A DNA stretch of 8,370 nucleotides from CAYSHJ01 sp964589725 (lineage in GTDB: Bacteria > Planctomycetota > Planctomycetia > Planctomycetales > Planctomycetaceae): the NCBI GenBank assembly GCA_964589725.1, contig CAZPUJ010000613.1:1-8370 (forward strand), given 5' to 3'. The first letter of the stretch is position 1. Each line of letters starts with the position of its first letter. A model generated the notes under the pieces. That model was not told where the DNA came from. It made no database searches and saw nothing but the letters and a program-made list of their open reading frames with translations. Position numbers and translations under genes: made by a program. This document shows, piece after piece, positions 1 through 7,299 of the stretch.

Positions 1-684
1 ATCCTGACCGTTCCCACGGAATTGAAGAAGGGCCGAACGCTGGTTGACGAAGTCTCGAAGTATTTGGGCGGCCGCAACCGCGCGTTGGTCGTGCATCGCC
101 TGGATCGCGAGACGTCCGGGTTGCTGGTCTTCGCCAAGAAATCCGAGATCGCTGGAGCATTGCAGGATCAACTCCGTCTCCGTGCGCCCGAGCGTGAGTA
201 CCTGGCACTCGTGGCCGGGCACATGACTCGGAAGTCCGGCAGCTTTGAAAGTTATTTGGCGACCAGCAAACGACTCAGCCGCTATTCGGTCGATTCACAG
301 TCGGGCGAGTATGCCGTGACGCATTTCGCCGTCGACCGCGTGTTGTTCGACACGACGCTGGTCCGTGTGAAGCTTGATACCGGACGTCGCAACCAAATCC
401 GTGTGCATCTGGCCGAGGCCGATCACCCCATCATCGGCGACCGCCGCTATCGGCCGAACTTGTCGAAGCATCCCGACTGGCCACACAACCGGCTCGCTCT
501 ACACGCTCACGTGCTGGGTTTCCAGCATCCGATGAGTGGCGAAGATCTGCGGTTCGTGTCGCCGATGCCACGCAGCTTTCAGATTTTCGTCCGCCGGCAG
601 CGCCAGGCTGATCAAGAATCGCCGACAGAGTCCGCGACACCTCGTCGGCGAAACGCGAAAGTCCGTAAACCTCGACACGACTGA
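1..684 (+). CDS. RluA-family RNA pseudouridine synthase, 5' end cut by window edge
   Basis: The enzyme isomerises specific uridines in rRNA or tRNA to pseudouridine in the cytoplasm. The reading frame is open from base 1 (starting ILTVPTE), so the true start lies upstream. The TTG at 22 is an internal codon and not a credible start. The signature HRLDRETSG lies at 91-117, with the catalytic Asp encoded at 103-105. The second family motif, TGRRNQIRVHL followed by HPIIGDRRY, lies near 379-459, and LALHAH near 493-510 is the usual late core segment. Asn replaces the more common His of GRTHQIRVH, a variation I take as tolerated. The last 30 or so residues form a polar, Arg-rich tail (PRRRNAKVRKPRHD) beyond the catalytic core. 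Whether an N-terminal S4 domain is present, and which RNA is modified, cannot be told from this fragment. The stop lies 17 bases before the rhomboid start, so the two are probably co-transcribed. Confidence 0.93.
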   Translation: MLTVPTELKKGRTLVDEVSKYLGGRNRALVVHRLDRETSGLLVFAKKSEIAGALQDQLRLRAPEREYLALVAGHMTRKSGSFESYLATSKRLSRYSVDSQSGEYAVTHFAVDRVLFDTTLVRVKLDTGRRNQIRVHLAEADHPIIGDRRYRPNLSKHPDWPHNRLALHAHVLGFQHPMSGEDLRFVSPMPRSFQIFVRRQRQADQESPTESATPRRRNAKVRKPRHD

Positions 685-701
685 GCCGGATTCAAACGGC
701 C

Positions 702-1499
702 ATGATCCCTCTTCGCGACAACATTCCGTCTCACTCGATTCCGGTCGTCAACTATTTGGTGATCGCGGCTTGTGCAGCGGTGTTTGTGTGGCAGCTTCAA
801 GACCAGGCGGATGGCCAGGCAGACCTGATCGACCGGTACGGGATGATTCCAGCGCAAATCTCTAACCCCGGCCAACCCGTCGCGGTGCGTGATATCCGCC
901 CCGTGCGAATCCGGGGGGAGATCCGATTGGCCGAGATGAGACGTCAGCTTCCTCCGCCGGTGATCCCGCCGGTGCTGACGATGCTGACGTGTGTCTTCCT
1001 GCACGGCGGCTGGATGCACTTCTTGGGTAACATGTGGTTCCTGTGGATTTTCGGCGACAACGTCGAGGATTGTTTCGGGCATTTCGGTTACCTGCTCTTC
1101 TATCTGGGCTGCGGAGTGGCCGCGAGCGTCACGCACTTCGCTTCCATGCCCGATTCGGCGATGCCCACGATCGGTGCCAGCGGAGCCATCGCTGGCGTAA
1201 TGGGAGCGTACTTGGTGCTGTACCCGCGTGCGACGGTGTTGTCGCTCGTGCCGATTTTCTACTTCCTCCGTGTCATCGTGCTGCCGGCACCGATTTTCCT
1301 GGGCATCTGGTTTCTGATGCAGCTTCTGCAAGGCATGTCCGCCAACGCGAGCGGAGTCGCCTGGTGGGCGCACATCGGCGGTTTCGTCATGGGAGCCGCC
1401 ATCGCCGCGCTGCTCGGCCACACGCACACGCTCCGCCCGCCGGTCCCCGTAAGATTGCCGAACACGGACCACATCACGGTGTACCGCTATCGACGCTGA
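702..1499 (+). CDS. Rhomboid-family intramembrane serine protease
   Basis: A 265-residue polytopic membrane protein predicted to cleave transmembrane helices of substrate proteins within the inner membrane. The N-terminus MIPLRDNIPS and the first helix (about residues 14-33) are typical of bacterial rhomboids. A hydrophilic stretch at about 34-92 separates helix 1 from the core. Motifs seen are HGGWMHFLGN (101-110, with the H-x3-N pair at 106/110), GASGAIAG (158-165, nucleophile Ser160) and AHIGGFVMG (223-231, catalytic His224). The Ser-His dyad is therefore intact and the enzyme is probably active. About six hydrophobic segments can be seen, the standard rhomboid core. The ATG at 702 was chosen because it gives the canonical MIPLRD start. 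No strong Shine-Dalgarno precedes it, which fits coupling to the RluA-like gene 17 bases upstream. The last 26 bases overlap the end of the convergent NHL gene. The substrate is unknown. Confidence 0.95.
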   Translation: MIPLRDNIPSHSIPVVNYLVIAACAAVFVWQLQDQADGQADLIDRYGMIPAQISNPGQPVAVRDIRPVRIRGEIRLAEMRRQLPPPVIPPVLTMLTCVFLHGGWMHFLGNMWFLWIFGDNVEDCFGHFGYLLFYLGCGVAASVTHFASMPDSAMPTIGASGAIAGVMGAYLVLYPRATVLSLVPIFYFLRVIVLPAPIFLGIWFLMQLLQGMSANASGVAWWAHIGGFVMGAAIAALLGHTHTLRPPVPVRLPNTDHITVYRYRR

Positions 1500-2517
1500 A
1501 TTTCTGGATCCGGGCGTTCATCGTATCGGCGACGTAGAGGCAATCGGTGCTGTCCAACACGATCCCATGCGGCAGATGAAAGAAGCCTTGCTCGGTGCCC
1601 TTGCCCCCGACGCCGCGCAGGTACTTGCCATCGTTCGTGAACTGCTGAACGTGGTTATTGGTCGCACTGACCCAGACTCGGTCCTGCCGGTCCACGCAGA
1701 GCGAGATCGGGCCGCCCATGCCCGGCCTCCCGTCTTTATTCGGCGGAGGAGGTCCGAACCCGCCCGGCTCGACACTTTCGCTGCCCCAAAACGCGAGCAG
1801 CTTTCCCTCCGACGTGAATTTCTGGACGCGGTCCAGCGCCGCGTCCGTCGTGTAGACGTTGCCCGCGCGGTCGAAGGCGACGAACTGCGGCCCGGCGAAA
1901 CGGCCCCCGGCAGATTGGCCGCCGCCGAATTGTCCCGGCTCTTTGCCGAGTTCTCCCCACTTGCCGATGAACTTTCCTTCCCGCGTGAATTTCTGGACGC
2001 GACTGTTCCCCTGATCGGGCACATACAGCAGGCCGTCGGGCCCGACGGCAATTGAGCCAGGAAGTCGGAACTCGCCGTCCTCGGTTCCCTTTTGTCCCCA
2101 TTCCCGCAGGAGTTCTCCCGATGGCGAGTAAGCCGCGACCTTGTTGCTGTTCCAGTGAGCGACGTAGACGATGCCCTCCGCATCAACCGCGAGACCGCCC
2201 GCATGCGGCTGAACGGGAAACGTGCTCAGGAACTTCCCCTCGGAAGTAAACTTCTGGACGCGCTGGTTGCGGAACTCGGCGGTGTAGACCTCGTCGTTCT
2301 TACCAATCGCGATGCCCACGCAGGCGTCGAACTCGCCCTCTCCCTTGCCGTGGCGTCCCCACTCCAGCAGGAACTTCGGAGGCGGCAGGTTCTCGTCACC
2401 CGCCGCGCCCCAGACTCCCGACAGCAAAGCCAGACCCCCAGCCGCAGCCCCGCCGAGAAACTGTCTCCTCGACAAACTTCCCTGGTGTTGCCAATCGAAT
2501 TCATTACCGGATCTCAT
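1474..2517 (-). CDS. Tat-exported six-bladed NHL-repeat beta-propeller protein
   Basis: A 347-residue protein. Residues 15-23 read LSRRQFLGG, a clear twin-arginine (SRRxFL) signal, followed by a hydrophobic Ala/Gly/Leu segment to about residue 35 and likely cleavage near 37-41, so the protein should leave the cytoplasm folded. The mature part consists of six NHL repeats, centred at about 66-90, 106-130, 154-177, 209-234, 269-293 and 316-340. Each has the pattern of a G-I/L-A-V/D-x-x-G turn, a V/L-Y-V-A/T strand, an N-x-R-V-Q-K-F strand and an EGKFL turn. Six repeats close one propeller. The insert between blades 4 and 5 is Gly/Pro-rich (about 252-269). No catalytic residues are recognised; NHL propellers usually bind ligands or partner proteins. 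The ATG is preceded by GGAGG at 7-base spacing, which fixes the start. Transcription is probably separate from the upstream genes because a hairpin lies between them. Confidence 0.9.
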   Translation of the reverse strand: MRSGNEFDWQHQGSLSRRQFLGGAAAGGLALLSGVWGAAGDENLPPPKFLLEWGRHGKGEGEFDACVGIAIGKNDEVYTAEFRNQRVQKFTSEGKFLSTFPVQPHAGGLAVDAEGIVYVAHWNSNKVAAYSPSGELLREWGQKGTEDGEFRLPGSIAVGPDGLLYVPDQGNSRVQKFTREGKFIGKWGELGKEPGQFGGGQSAGGRFAGPQFVAFDRAGNVYTTDAALDRVQKFTSEGKLLAFWGSESVEPGGFGPPPPNKDGRPGMGGPISLCVDRQDRVWVSATNNHVQQFTNDGKYLRGVGGKGTEQGFFHLPHGIVLDSTDCLYVADTMNARIQKFSVDSGTP

Positions 2518-2524
2518 GTCGCAT

Positions 2525-2529
2525 CCTCC
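2525..2529 (-). promoter_or_regulatory. Strong Shine-Dalgarno sequence for the NHL gene
   Basis: On the minus strand the bases are GGAGG, seven bases before the ATG at 2517. This is the best ribosome-binding site in the window. It supports both the chosen start and the twin-arginine N-terminus. Confidence 0.75.
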
Positions 2530-2663
2530 AGTGCGGGCCGCGTCTGATCGAGCAAGCTCTGAGGTCGCGGTCCGCCACAGCGTGGGTTACGCCGTTAGCA
2601 TTTCTCAATCACGTCGCGCGTAAACATGAGATGAGGCTTCTCGGGATGATGCCTCTCCAAAAG

Positions 2664-2691
2664 CTTCCGAAGTCTTTGAAGACTTCGGAAG
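2664..2691 (-). terminator. Perfect inverted repeat, probable intrinsic terminator of the minus-strand unit
   Basis: The arms CTTCCGAAGTCTT (2664-2676) and AAGACTTCGGAAG (2679-2691) are perfectly complementary over 13 bp with only TG between them. In RNA this is a stem of about 11-12 bp with a small loop. Read on the minus strand, the stem is followed by CTTTT, a short T-run, about 75 bases after the stop of the gene ending at 2769. That is the place expected for a terminator closing the 8370-to-2769 unit and separating it from the NHL gene. On the plus strand the stem is followed by TTT, so it could act both ways, but no plus-strand gene leads into it. A palindromic protein-binding site is an alternative reading. 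Confidence 0.6.
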
Positions 2692-2768
2692 TTTGACGCG
2701 GTTCTTGGATCGGCTCTTAGTACGGCTCAGGGATGGTTTCGTCGAGCCTCAGCCTACGAGTGGGGCTG

Positions 2769-3563
2769 CTACTCCAGATTCATCTCACTCAGGACGTGCT
2801 CAAAGCGGCCCCAATTGATCGGTTTGGTGGGGATGGCGGCCGAGCGTTTATCCAGGGCCAAGTCGAGAATGTACATTGTCTCGACATAGCGAGTCCTCTC
2901 ACCGGCCTTTCGCAGACGAACCAATTCAGTTTGCTCGACCTTGAATCGCTTAGCCAACTCCATCAGCGTGAGGACTCTGGACCCGTCCGTGTTGTGTTCG
3001 ACTTCGACTCCGCGACACAGCGTCCAGTCTTCAAACAAGACCAGGTCCGCCACGGCAATCAGCAGAATTGTGATCGGCTGATGCTCGGCCAGTCCCGCCG
3101 GCTCGCAACACGGAGCCATCACGAACAAATCATGCTCGAAGGATTCATTCCCCACGCGATCGCACACGAAGTTCGTCAGTGTTTCGAGCAAATACGAACC
3201 CTCGGCATCCACCATCGAAATCAGCGTGTGCCGGGGAGTCACGTCAAATGCACGTTGCAAGAAGACAGCCGCCAAATGCCCGTTGGGCACGACTCGATTC
3301 AATTCCCCTTGCCCCAGCGAGCGGATGCGGAGCACACGCGGTACTTTCTTGCGGCTCGTCCCATCGCTCGCGAGAACCTCGCCGACTTCCACCAGATGCT
3401 GAGCGATAACGACCGTCTCCCGCGCATCGCCACGCTGAACGCTTTGCCGCTCACGCATACGCTTCCAATGCGACACGAACCAGGTCGCCAGCGATCCGAT
3501 CAACAATGCGAAAATCGCGACAGCACCACGGCTCGTCAACTCTTCCCACAGCTTGCCCATCAT
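2769..3563 (-). CDS. Membrane-anchored protein of unknown function, translationally coupled to the propeller gene
   Basis: I do not recognise a named family for this 264-residue protein. Residues 1-10 are polar, and residues 13-31 form a single hydrophobic helix ending in a basic stretch (HWKRMRERQ). This predicts an N-terminal membrane anchor, and the positive-inside rule would place the larger C-terminal part in the cytoplasm. The soluble part holds RGDARETVVIAQHLVEVGE (44-62), a central segment with C134, C152 and C153 around FVCDR and VMAPCCEPAG, a hydrophobic strand-like stretch TILLIAVADLVLF (165-177), and a Lys/Arg/Glu-rich part (201-225) that may be helical. The ATG at 3563 overlaps the stop of the upstream gene as ATGA, so it is probably translated by re-initiation and made in step with the PQQ-WD40 protein. 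A second Met follows directly. Codon usage and frame length support a real gene. Its topology conflicts with the secreted location of its partner unless the two meet at the membrane. Confidence 0.8.
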   Translation of the reverse strand: MMGKLWEELTSRGAVAIFALLIGSLATWFVSHWKRMRERQSVQRGDARETVVIAQHLVEVGEVLASDGTSRKKVPRVLRIRSLGQGELNRVVPNGHLAAVFLQRAFDVTPRHTLISMVDAEGSYLLETLTNFVCDRVGNESFEHDLFVMAPCCEPAGLAEHQPITILLIAVADLVLFEDWTLCRGVEVEHNTDGSRVLTLMELAKRFKVEQTELVRLRKAGERTRYVETMYILDLALDKRSAAIPTKPINWGRFEHVLSEMNLE

Positions 3564-5842
3564 GGTTCTCGCTCATGCCCCCGTAATTTGTCCCCGACAA
3601 GTTCCCATAACCTCACGGCGTCATCCATTCCGGCGCTAGCCAATTTTCGGCCGTCGGGCGAAAAGGAGACTGCCGAAATTCCGCTGCGATGACCTCGGAG
3701 AGTGGCGCATTCCTTACCGGTTGCCACTTCCCACAGTCGCACCGTTTCGTCACCGCTGCCGGTGGCCAACGTCGCGCCGTTGGGGGAAAATGCCAGGGAG
3801 TTGACCGCGCCTTGGTGACCTCTGAGGACCACTTGTTCTTTGTCCGTGGCCAGATCCCAGAAGCGGATCGTCCAGTCCGCGCTGCCGGTGGCCAACGTCT
3901 TGCCGTCCGGTGAGATCGCCACGGCGAGCACCTCGTCCTCGTGTCCCTGCAGGCTGCCTCGTTCTTTTCCGGTGGTCGCATCCCATAACTTCACGGTTCG
4001 GTCCCAGCTTGCTGAGGCCACGGTCTTGCTATCGGGTGTAAACGCCACGGACCAGACCGCATCGGCATGGCCGGCGAGGACCGCTCGCTCTTTCCTGGTC
4101 GCCACGTCCCAGAGTCGCGCGGTTCGATCGGCGCTGCCGGTGGCCAGAGTCTGGCCGTCGGGAGAAAAGACCGCCGACAGAATCTTGCTTGTGTGTCCGG
4201 TGAGTTGGCCGAGTTCTAGACGCGCGGCGACGTCCCATAGCTTCGCCTCGCCGCTGGTTTGAGATCCGTTCCGGGCGGGTTTGAACTCGCTCCCGCCGGC
4301 CGACACCAGCAGCTTGCCGTCCGGAGAAAACGCAACCGAAGAGACCCAGTCCTTGTGCCTGGATGGCCCTGGGAGTTCTTTGCCGGAGGAGAGTTCGACG
4401 AGCTTCACGGTCGACGACCAGGTTCCCAGAGCCAACGTCGTGCCGTCTGGAGAAATGGCCAGTGCCAGCGCGGCGTTGGTTTCGGTGAAGTTAGTCAGGA
4501 GACGTACCTTGACCTCAGGCTGCGGAGGCGGCGTATCGCCGAGCGAGTCTGCGGCGAGCGACGCGCTCACCAAACTTCGATCGTTGCGAGCAAAGACGCA
4601 CTTGTTCGCATAAGCTGGGTGAGACCAAGTCACGGGGCCTTGCGCCCGATAGCCCGCCGTCGGCTCGACCAGCAAACAGCGACCGAGTTCCTGATACCCC
4701 TGCGGCGTCAACCGCGCCAGGATGAGATGCCCGGTGTGGTTGAAGAGAAAGACGCGATCTCCGTTGGGTGTGAGATGAGCGTTGCCCAATCGCGTGCTGG
4801 TCGGCTCGCGAGTCTCCCACACTTCCTCACCGGAGGTCGCAGCCAGGCAGCGGAGGCTGCCGTCATTTTCAATCGCATAGAAATGACGGTCATCCTGGAA
4901 GAGCGGCGTCGAAAAGCTCGTCGAAGGTTTCGACCGCGTTCTCCAAAGCTGCGCGGCGGCGGGCTTGTCCGAGTCCAGCTTCACCATCACCGAGCCGCGG
5001 TTCCAAGCGGCCAGGCACAGCAACATGTCCTGGTGCAACACCGGCGAGGCCACCACCTGAGCTTCGTCGAACGTCGTCTTGTACGGCACCTGCCAATAGA
5101 CTTTGCCGGTGGTTGGCTCCAACGAGTTGATGTGATCCGCAGTCCAGACAATCGCCTGCTGACATCCCCCCGCCGTGATGACGAGCGGCGCGCTGTAAGC
5201 GGGCCGGTCGGCGAGTGCTTTCCAGCGTTCTTGTCCCGTGTTCCGATCGAAGGCAATCACGGTCGCGTCCGGTTGGCCTCCGGCACACACGATAAGCAAG
5301 TTGCCGACAATCATCGGAGCCGCGCTGGCTCCGTACCGCGGGATGCGAGCGTTGTACTCCTTGGCCAAATCTTTCTTCCATAGGACGTCTCCCTGGACTG
5401 CATCGAGACACAACAGATGCCCCTTGGTTCCGAGCGTATAGACCTTCCCCTCGTACACCGTGGGAGAGGCTCGCGGACCGTTGCCGTATTCCATGTCCTC
5501 ATAGTCGCACGGGTAGGACTGCACCCACAGCGGCTGGCCCGTCGCTTCCTCGAAGCACAGCACGCGCTCGACTTCCGAGGGAACCAGGTGATCGGTGACA
5601 AAGACACGCCCCTGCGCAACCACTGGCCCGGAATATCCGTTCCCAATCCTGGCCCGCCAGCGAACCTTCAGACCTGTGGCCGGAATGCTTTCCAAGAGAC
5701 CAGTCTCGCGCCACACGCCATCCCGATTTGGCCCCCGCCACTGTGGCCAGTCATCGGCTCGCGATTCACTGAGGCCGAGCAGACTGACGATCAATGCGCC
5801 AGCCTGGATCATCGGCGGGATTCGAGAACCGAGAGGCGTCAT
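3560..5842 (-). CDS. Secreted fusion protein: PQQ-like beta-propeller plus seven-bladed WD40 propeller
   Basis: A 760-residue protein from the chosen start. Residues 1-29 form a Sec-type signal peptide (hydrophobic core IQAGALIVSLLGL, cleavage after SRA). The mature protein opens with DDWPQWRGPNRDG, the hallmark of planctomycete PQQ-like propellers. That domain runs to about residue 437, with repeating blade turns such as LCLDAVQGDVLWK, IAFDRNTGQERWK and RCLAATSGEEVWE. A Pro-rich linker (about 438-446) leads to seven WD40 blades (about 453-760), each with a SPDG turn and a RLWD/KLWD strand. No catalytic residues are evident, and PQQ-like blades do not prove cofactor binding. The frame is open back to an ATG at 5875. 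I chose the ATG at 5842 because GGTGAGG lies 9 bases before it and it gives a compact signal peptide. The stop overlaps the next start as ATGA, and the gene follows the DUF1501 gene by 84 bases. A role as scaffold or sensor is inference. Confidence 0.9.
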   Translation of the reverse strand: MTPLGSRIPPMIQAGALIVSLLGLSESRADDWPQWRGPNRDGVWRETGLLESIPATGLKVRWRARIGNGYSGPVVAQGRVFVTDHLVPSEVERVLCFEEATGQPLWVQSYPCDYEDMEYGNGPRASPTVYEGKVYTLGTKGHLLCLDAVQGDVLWKKDLAKEYNARIPRYGASAAPMIVGNLLIVCAGGQPDATVIAFDRNTGQERWKALADRPAYSAPLVITAGGCQQAIVWTADHINSLEPTTGKVYWQVPYKTTFDEAQVVASPVLHQDMLLCLAAWNRGSVMVKLDSDKPAAAQLWRTRSKPSTSFSTPLFQDDRHFYAIENDGSLRCLAATSGEEVWETREPTSTRLGNAHLTPNGDRVFLFNHTGHLILARLTPQGYQELGRCLLVEPTAGYRAQGPVTWSHPAYANKCVFARNDRSLVSASLAADSLGDTPPPQPEVKVRLLTNFTETNAALALAISPDGTTLALGTWSSTVKLVELSSGKELPGPSRHKDWVSSVAFSPDGKLLVSAGGSEFKPARNGSQTSGEAKLWDVAARLELGQLTGHTSKILSAVFSPDGQTLATGSADRTARLWDVATRKERAVLAGHADAVWSVAFTPDSKTVASASWDRTVKLWDATTGKERGSLQGHEDEVLAVAISPDGKTLATGSADWTIRFWDLATDKEQVVLRGHQGAVNSLAFSPNGATLATGSGDETVRLWEVATGKECATLRGHRSGISAVSFSPDGRKLASAGMDDAVRLWELVGDKLRGHEREP
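3563..4486 (-). repeat. Tandem WD40-coding repeats, period about 126 bp
   Basis: Seven copies of a WD40 unit lie in tandem within the propeller gene. Several copies keep near-identical DNA as well as protein: on the plus strand GCTGCCGGTGGCCA starts at 3755, 3881 and 4133, spaced 126 bp and then 252 bp, which is exactly 42 and 84 codons. Blade 2 carries an insert of about 16 residues before its LWDV strand. The DNA conservation suggests recent duplication or gene conversion among blades. Confidence 0.85.
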
Positions 5843-5851
5843 GGTCGGCAT

Positions 5852-5858
5852 CCTCACC
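5852..5858 (-). promoter_or_regulatory. Shine-Dalgarno that decides the start of the PQQ-WD40 gene
   Basis: On the minus strand the bases are GGTGAGG, ending nine bases before the ATG at 5842. The two upstream in-frame ATGs fit less well: the one at 5851 lies directly against this site, and the one at 5875 has no recognisable site before it. Confidence 0.55.
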
Positions 5859-5926
5859 AGTGGGCGGAACCGCATGAAGATCGCAACATCAAACCTCGGC
5901 CGGTTCCTTCAGAATCGCAACAACAC

Positions 5927-7297
5927 TCAGAACAACGCCGCGACGGGACTTCCCGGCACAACCGAGTGCCTCCGGCCGCTGAGATCAGAGACCGTCGTGC
6001 TCTCGTCGTATCCCAAGGCGTGATAGATCGTGGCCACGAAGTCGCGCACGTGAATGGGATTGTCCTTGGGGTGCGCAGCGATGGCGTCGCTGCTACCGTA
6101 GACCTGTCCCCCTCGGATTCCACCACCGGCCAAAACGGTGCTGTACACGAACGGCCAATGATCGCGTCCCGGAGGCTGGTTGGGGTTAATTGCTGGCGTG
6201 CGGCCGAATTCACCCGTCCACACGACCAACGTCTCGTTCAACAGGCCATGATCGGCCAGGTCTTCGAGCAAGGCGGAAAACCCTCGGTCCATCGGTGGCA
6301 GCAAGTCCACACGCATCGAACGAAAATGGTCGCCGTGTGTGTCGAAATGATTCTCATGCCCTGGCCAGGCGACGGTGACCAGGCTCACCCCAGCCTCAAC
6401 TAATCGCCGAGCGACCAGACAACTGCGGCCAAACTTACTGTCGCCATAGCGCTCGATCGTTTGCGGCTTCTCGTCCTCGATGGAAAACGCCCGCCAGGCA
6501 CCGGACGAATTGAGAATATCCAGTGCCTGAGCCTGATACTTGGCGAATTGCTGCTCACTCTTGCCAGTCGCTGTGCTGTCGTGCTCGATCGCTTCGAGCA
6601 GTTGCAGGCGGTGCGACAGTCGTTGCGGCGGGATTCCCTCTGGCAGACGATACATCGCTGGCAATGTCCCCGGCAGGTCTTGCTTTTCGTCATAGAAAAC
6701 CCGCAACGGGTCGAACTGCGGTCCCAGAAAGCCCGCATGTTGTCCGGCGAATCGCTCGACGAATCCGTGCCCGACCCACCACGGCAATTGCACCGCCGCC
6801 GGAAGGCCGTGGCGGCTGCCTCGCAGTTGCTGCACCACGGCGCCGATGCTCGGACAGTCTCGCCGATCGAGATAGAACTCCGGCGTCGGGTCGCGCGGAG
6901 CGTGCGGAAAGCCAGTCAGGTTGTAGTGCGAGCCGCCACCGTGAAATGTCTGCTCGTGATGCATTGAGCGGATGATCGCGTAGTGGTGGGCCTGCCGAGC
7001 CAACAGCGGCAGGAGTTCACAGACTTGAGTTCCCGGCACGCTGGTGGAAATCGGCCGGAACTCGCCGCGCGGAGCCTCGGGCGCGTCCGGCTTCATGTCG
7101 AACGTCTCTTGCTGAGCCGGCCCGCCGGTCATGTAGAGCAGGATGCACGCCTTGGCGCTCGGTTCGACACCGGACGCCGCTCGAACCTGCTGCCGATTCC
7201 ACAGCCAGGTGGGCCGCGTCACCCCGAACGCGGAAAGCCCGCCCATCCGCAAGAACATGCGGCGTCGCATCGTTCGAGCGGCGGCAGCCATCGGCAT
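5927..7297 (-). CDS. DUF1501 family protein with Tat signal (alkaline-phosphatase-like fold)
   Basis: A 456-residue member of the DUF1501 family, abundant in planctomycetes and related to the sulfatase/alkaline-phosphatase superfamily; its reaction is not established. The N-terminus holds MRRRMFLRMGG (10-20), a twin-arginine type signal followed by a short hydrophobic stretch. Family landmarks are MTGGPAQQETFD (56-67), RSMHHEQTFHGGGSHYNLTG (110-129), WPGHENHFDTHGDHF (311-325), VVWTGEFGRTPAINPN (358-373), GRDHWP (377-382), AGGGIRGGQVYGSSD (390-404) and the late HVRDFVATIYHALG (416-429). The His/Asp/Glu residues in these blocks are the likely metal-binding set by analogy with the superfamily. 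The length is normal and no block is missing. The ATG at 7297 sits two bases after the stop of a small upstream ORF and lacks a strong Shine-Dalgarno, so coupling is possible; an internal ATG at 7270 would still keep the Tat motif. The usual partner, a DUF1549/DUF1553 cytochrome-type protein, is not seen in the window. Confidence 0.92.
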   Translation of the reverse strand: MPMAAAARTMRRRMFLRMGGLSAFGVTRPTWLWNRQQVRAASGVEPSAKACILLYMTGGPAQQETFDMKPDAPEAPRGEFRPISTSVPGTQVCELLPLLARQAHHYAIIRSMHHEQTFHGGGSHYNLTGFPHAPRDPTPEFYLDRRDCPSIGAVVQQLRGSRHGLPAAVQLPWWVGHGFVERFAGQHAGFLGPQFDPLRVFYDEKQDLPGTLPAMYRLPEGIPPQRLSHRLQLLEAIEHDSTATGKSEQQFAKYQAQALDILNSSGAWRAFSIEDEKPQTIERYGDSKFGRSCLVARRLVEAGVSLVTVAWPGHENHFDTHGDHFRSMRVDLLPPMDRGFSALLEDLADHGLLNETLVVWTGEFGRTPAINPNQPPGRDHWPFVYSTVLAGGGIRGGQVYGSSDAIAAHPKDNPIHVRDFVATIYHALGYDESTTVSDLSGRRHSVVPGSPVAALF

Positions 7298-7299
7298 GA

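Noticed and set aside
612..1472. Long minus-strand frame of 286 codons opposite the RluA and rhomboid genes
   Set aside because: It is low-complexity, rich in Arg, His, Gln and Asp, and lies antisense to two genes with intact family motifs. This is typical of a shadow frame in GC-rich DNA.
2733..3692. Plus-strand frame of 319 codons opposite the membrane-anchored protein gene
   Set aside because: This was the closest contest, since the minus-strand gene has no named family. The minus frame has a coherent membrane helix, an ATGA junction with the upstream gene and a terminator after it. The plus frame has none of these and also runs into the WD40 coding region.
4259..5383. Plus-strand frame of 374 codons opposite the PQQ-WD40 gene
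   Set aside because: It has Arg-rich, motif-free composition and runs antisense to recognisable propeller blades.
5880..5921. Direct repeat ATCGCAAC at 5880-5887 and 5914-5921 between the DUF1501 and propeller genes
   Set aside because: Two eight-base copies 34 bases apart are within chance expectation, and no further copies are seen nearby.
5417..6403. Plus-strand frame of 328 codons
   Set aside because: It is antisense to the DUF1501 gene and the start of the propeller gene, and shows no protein-like motifs.
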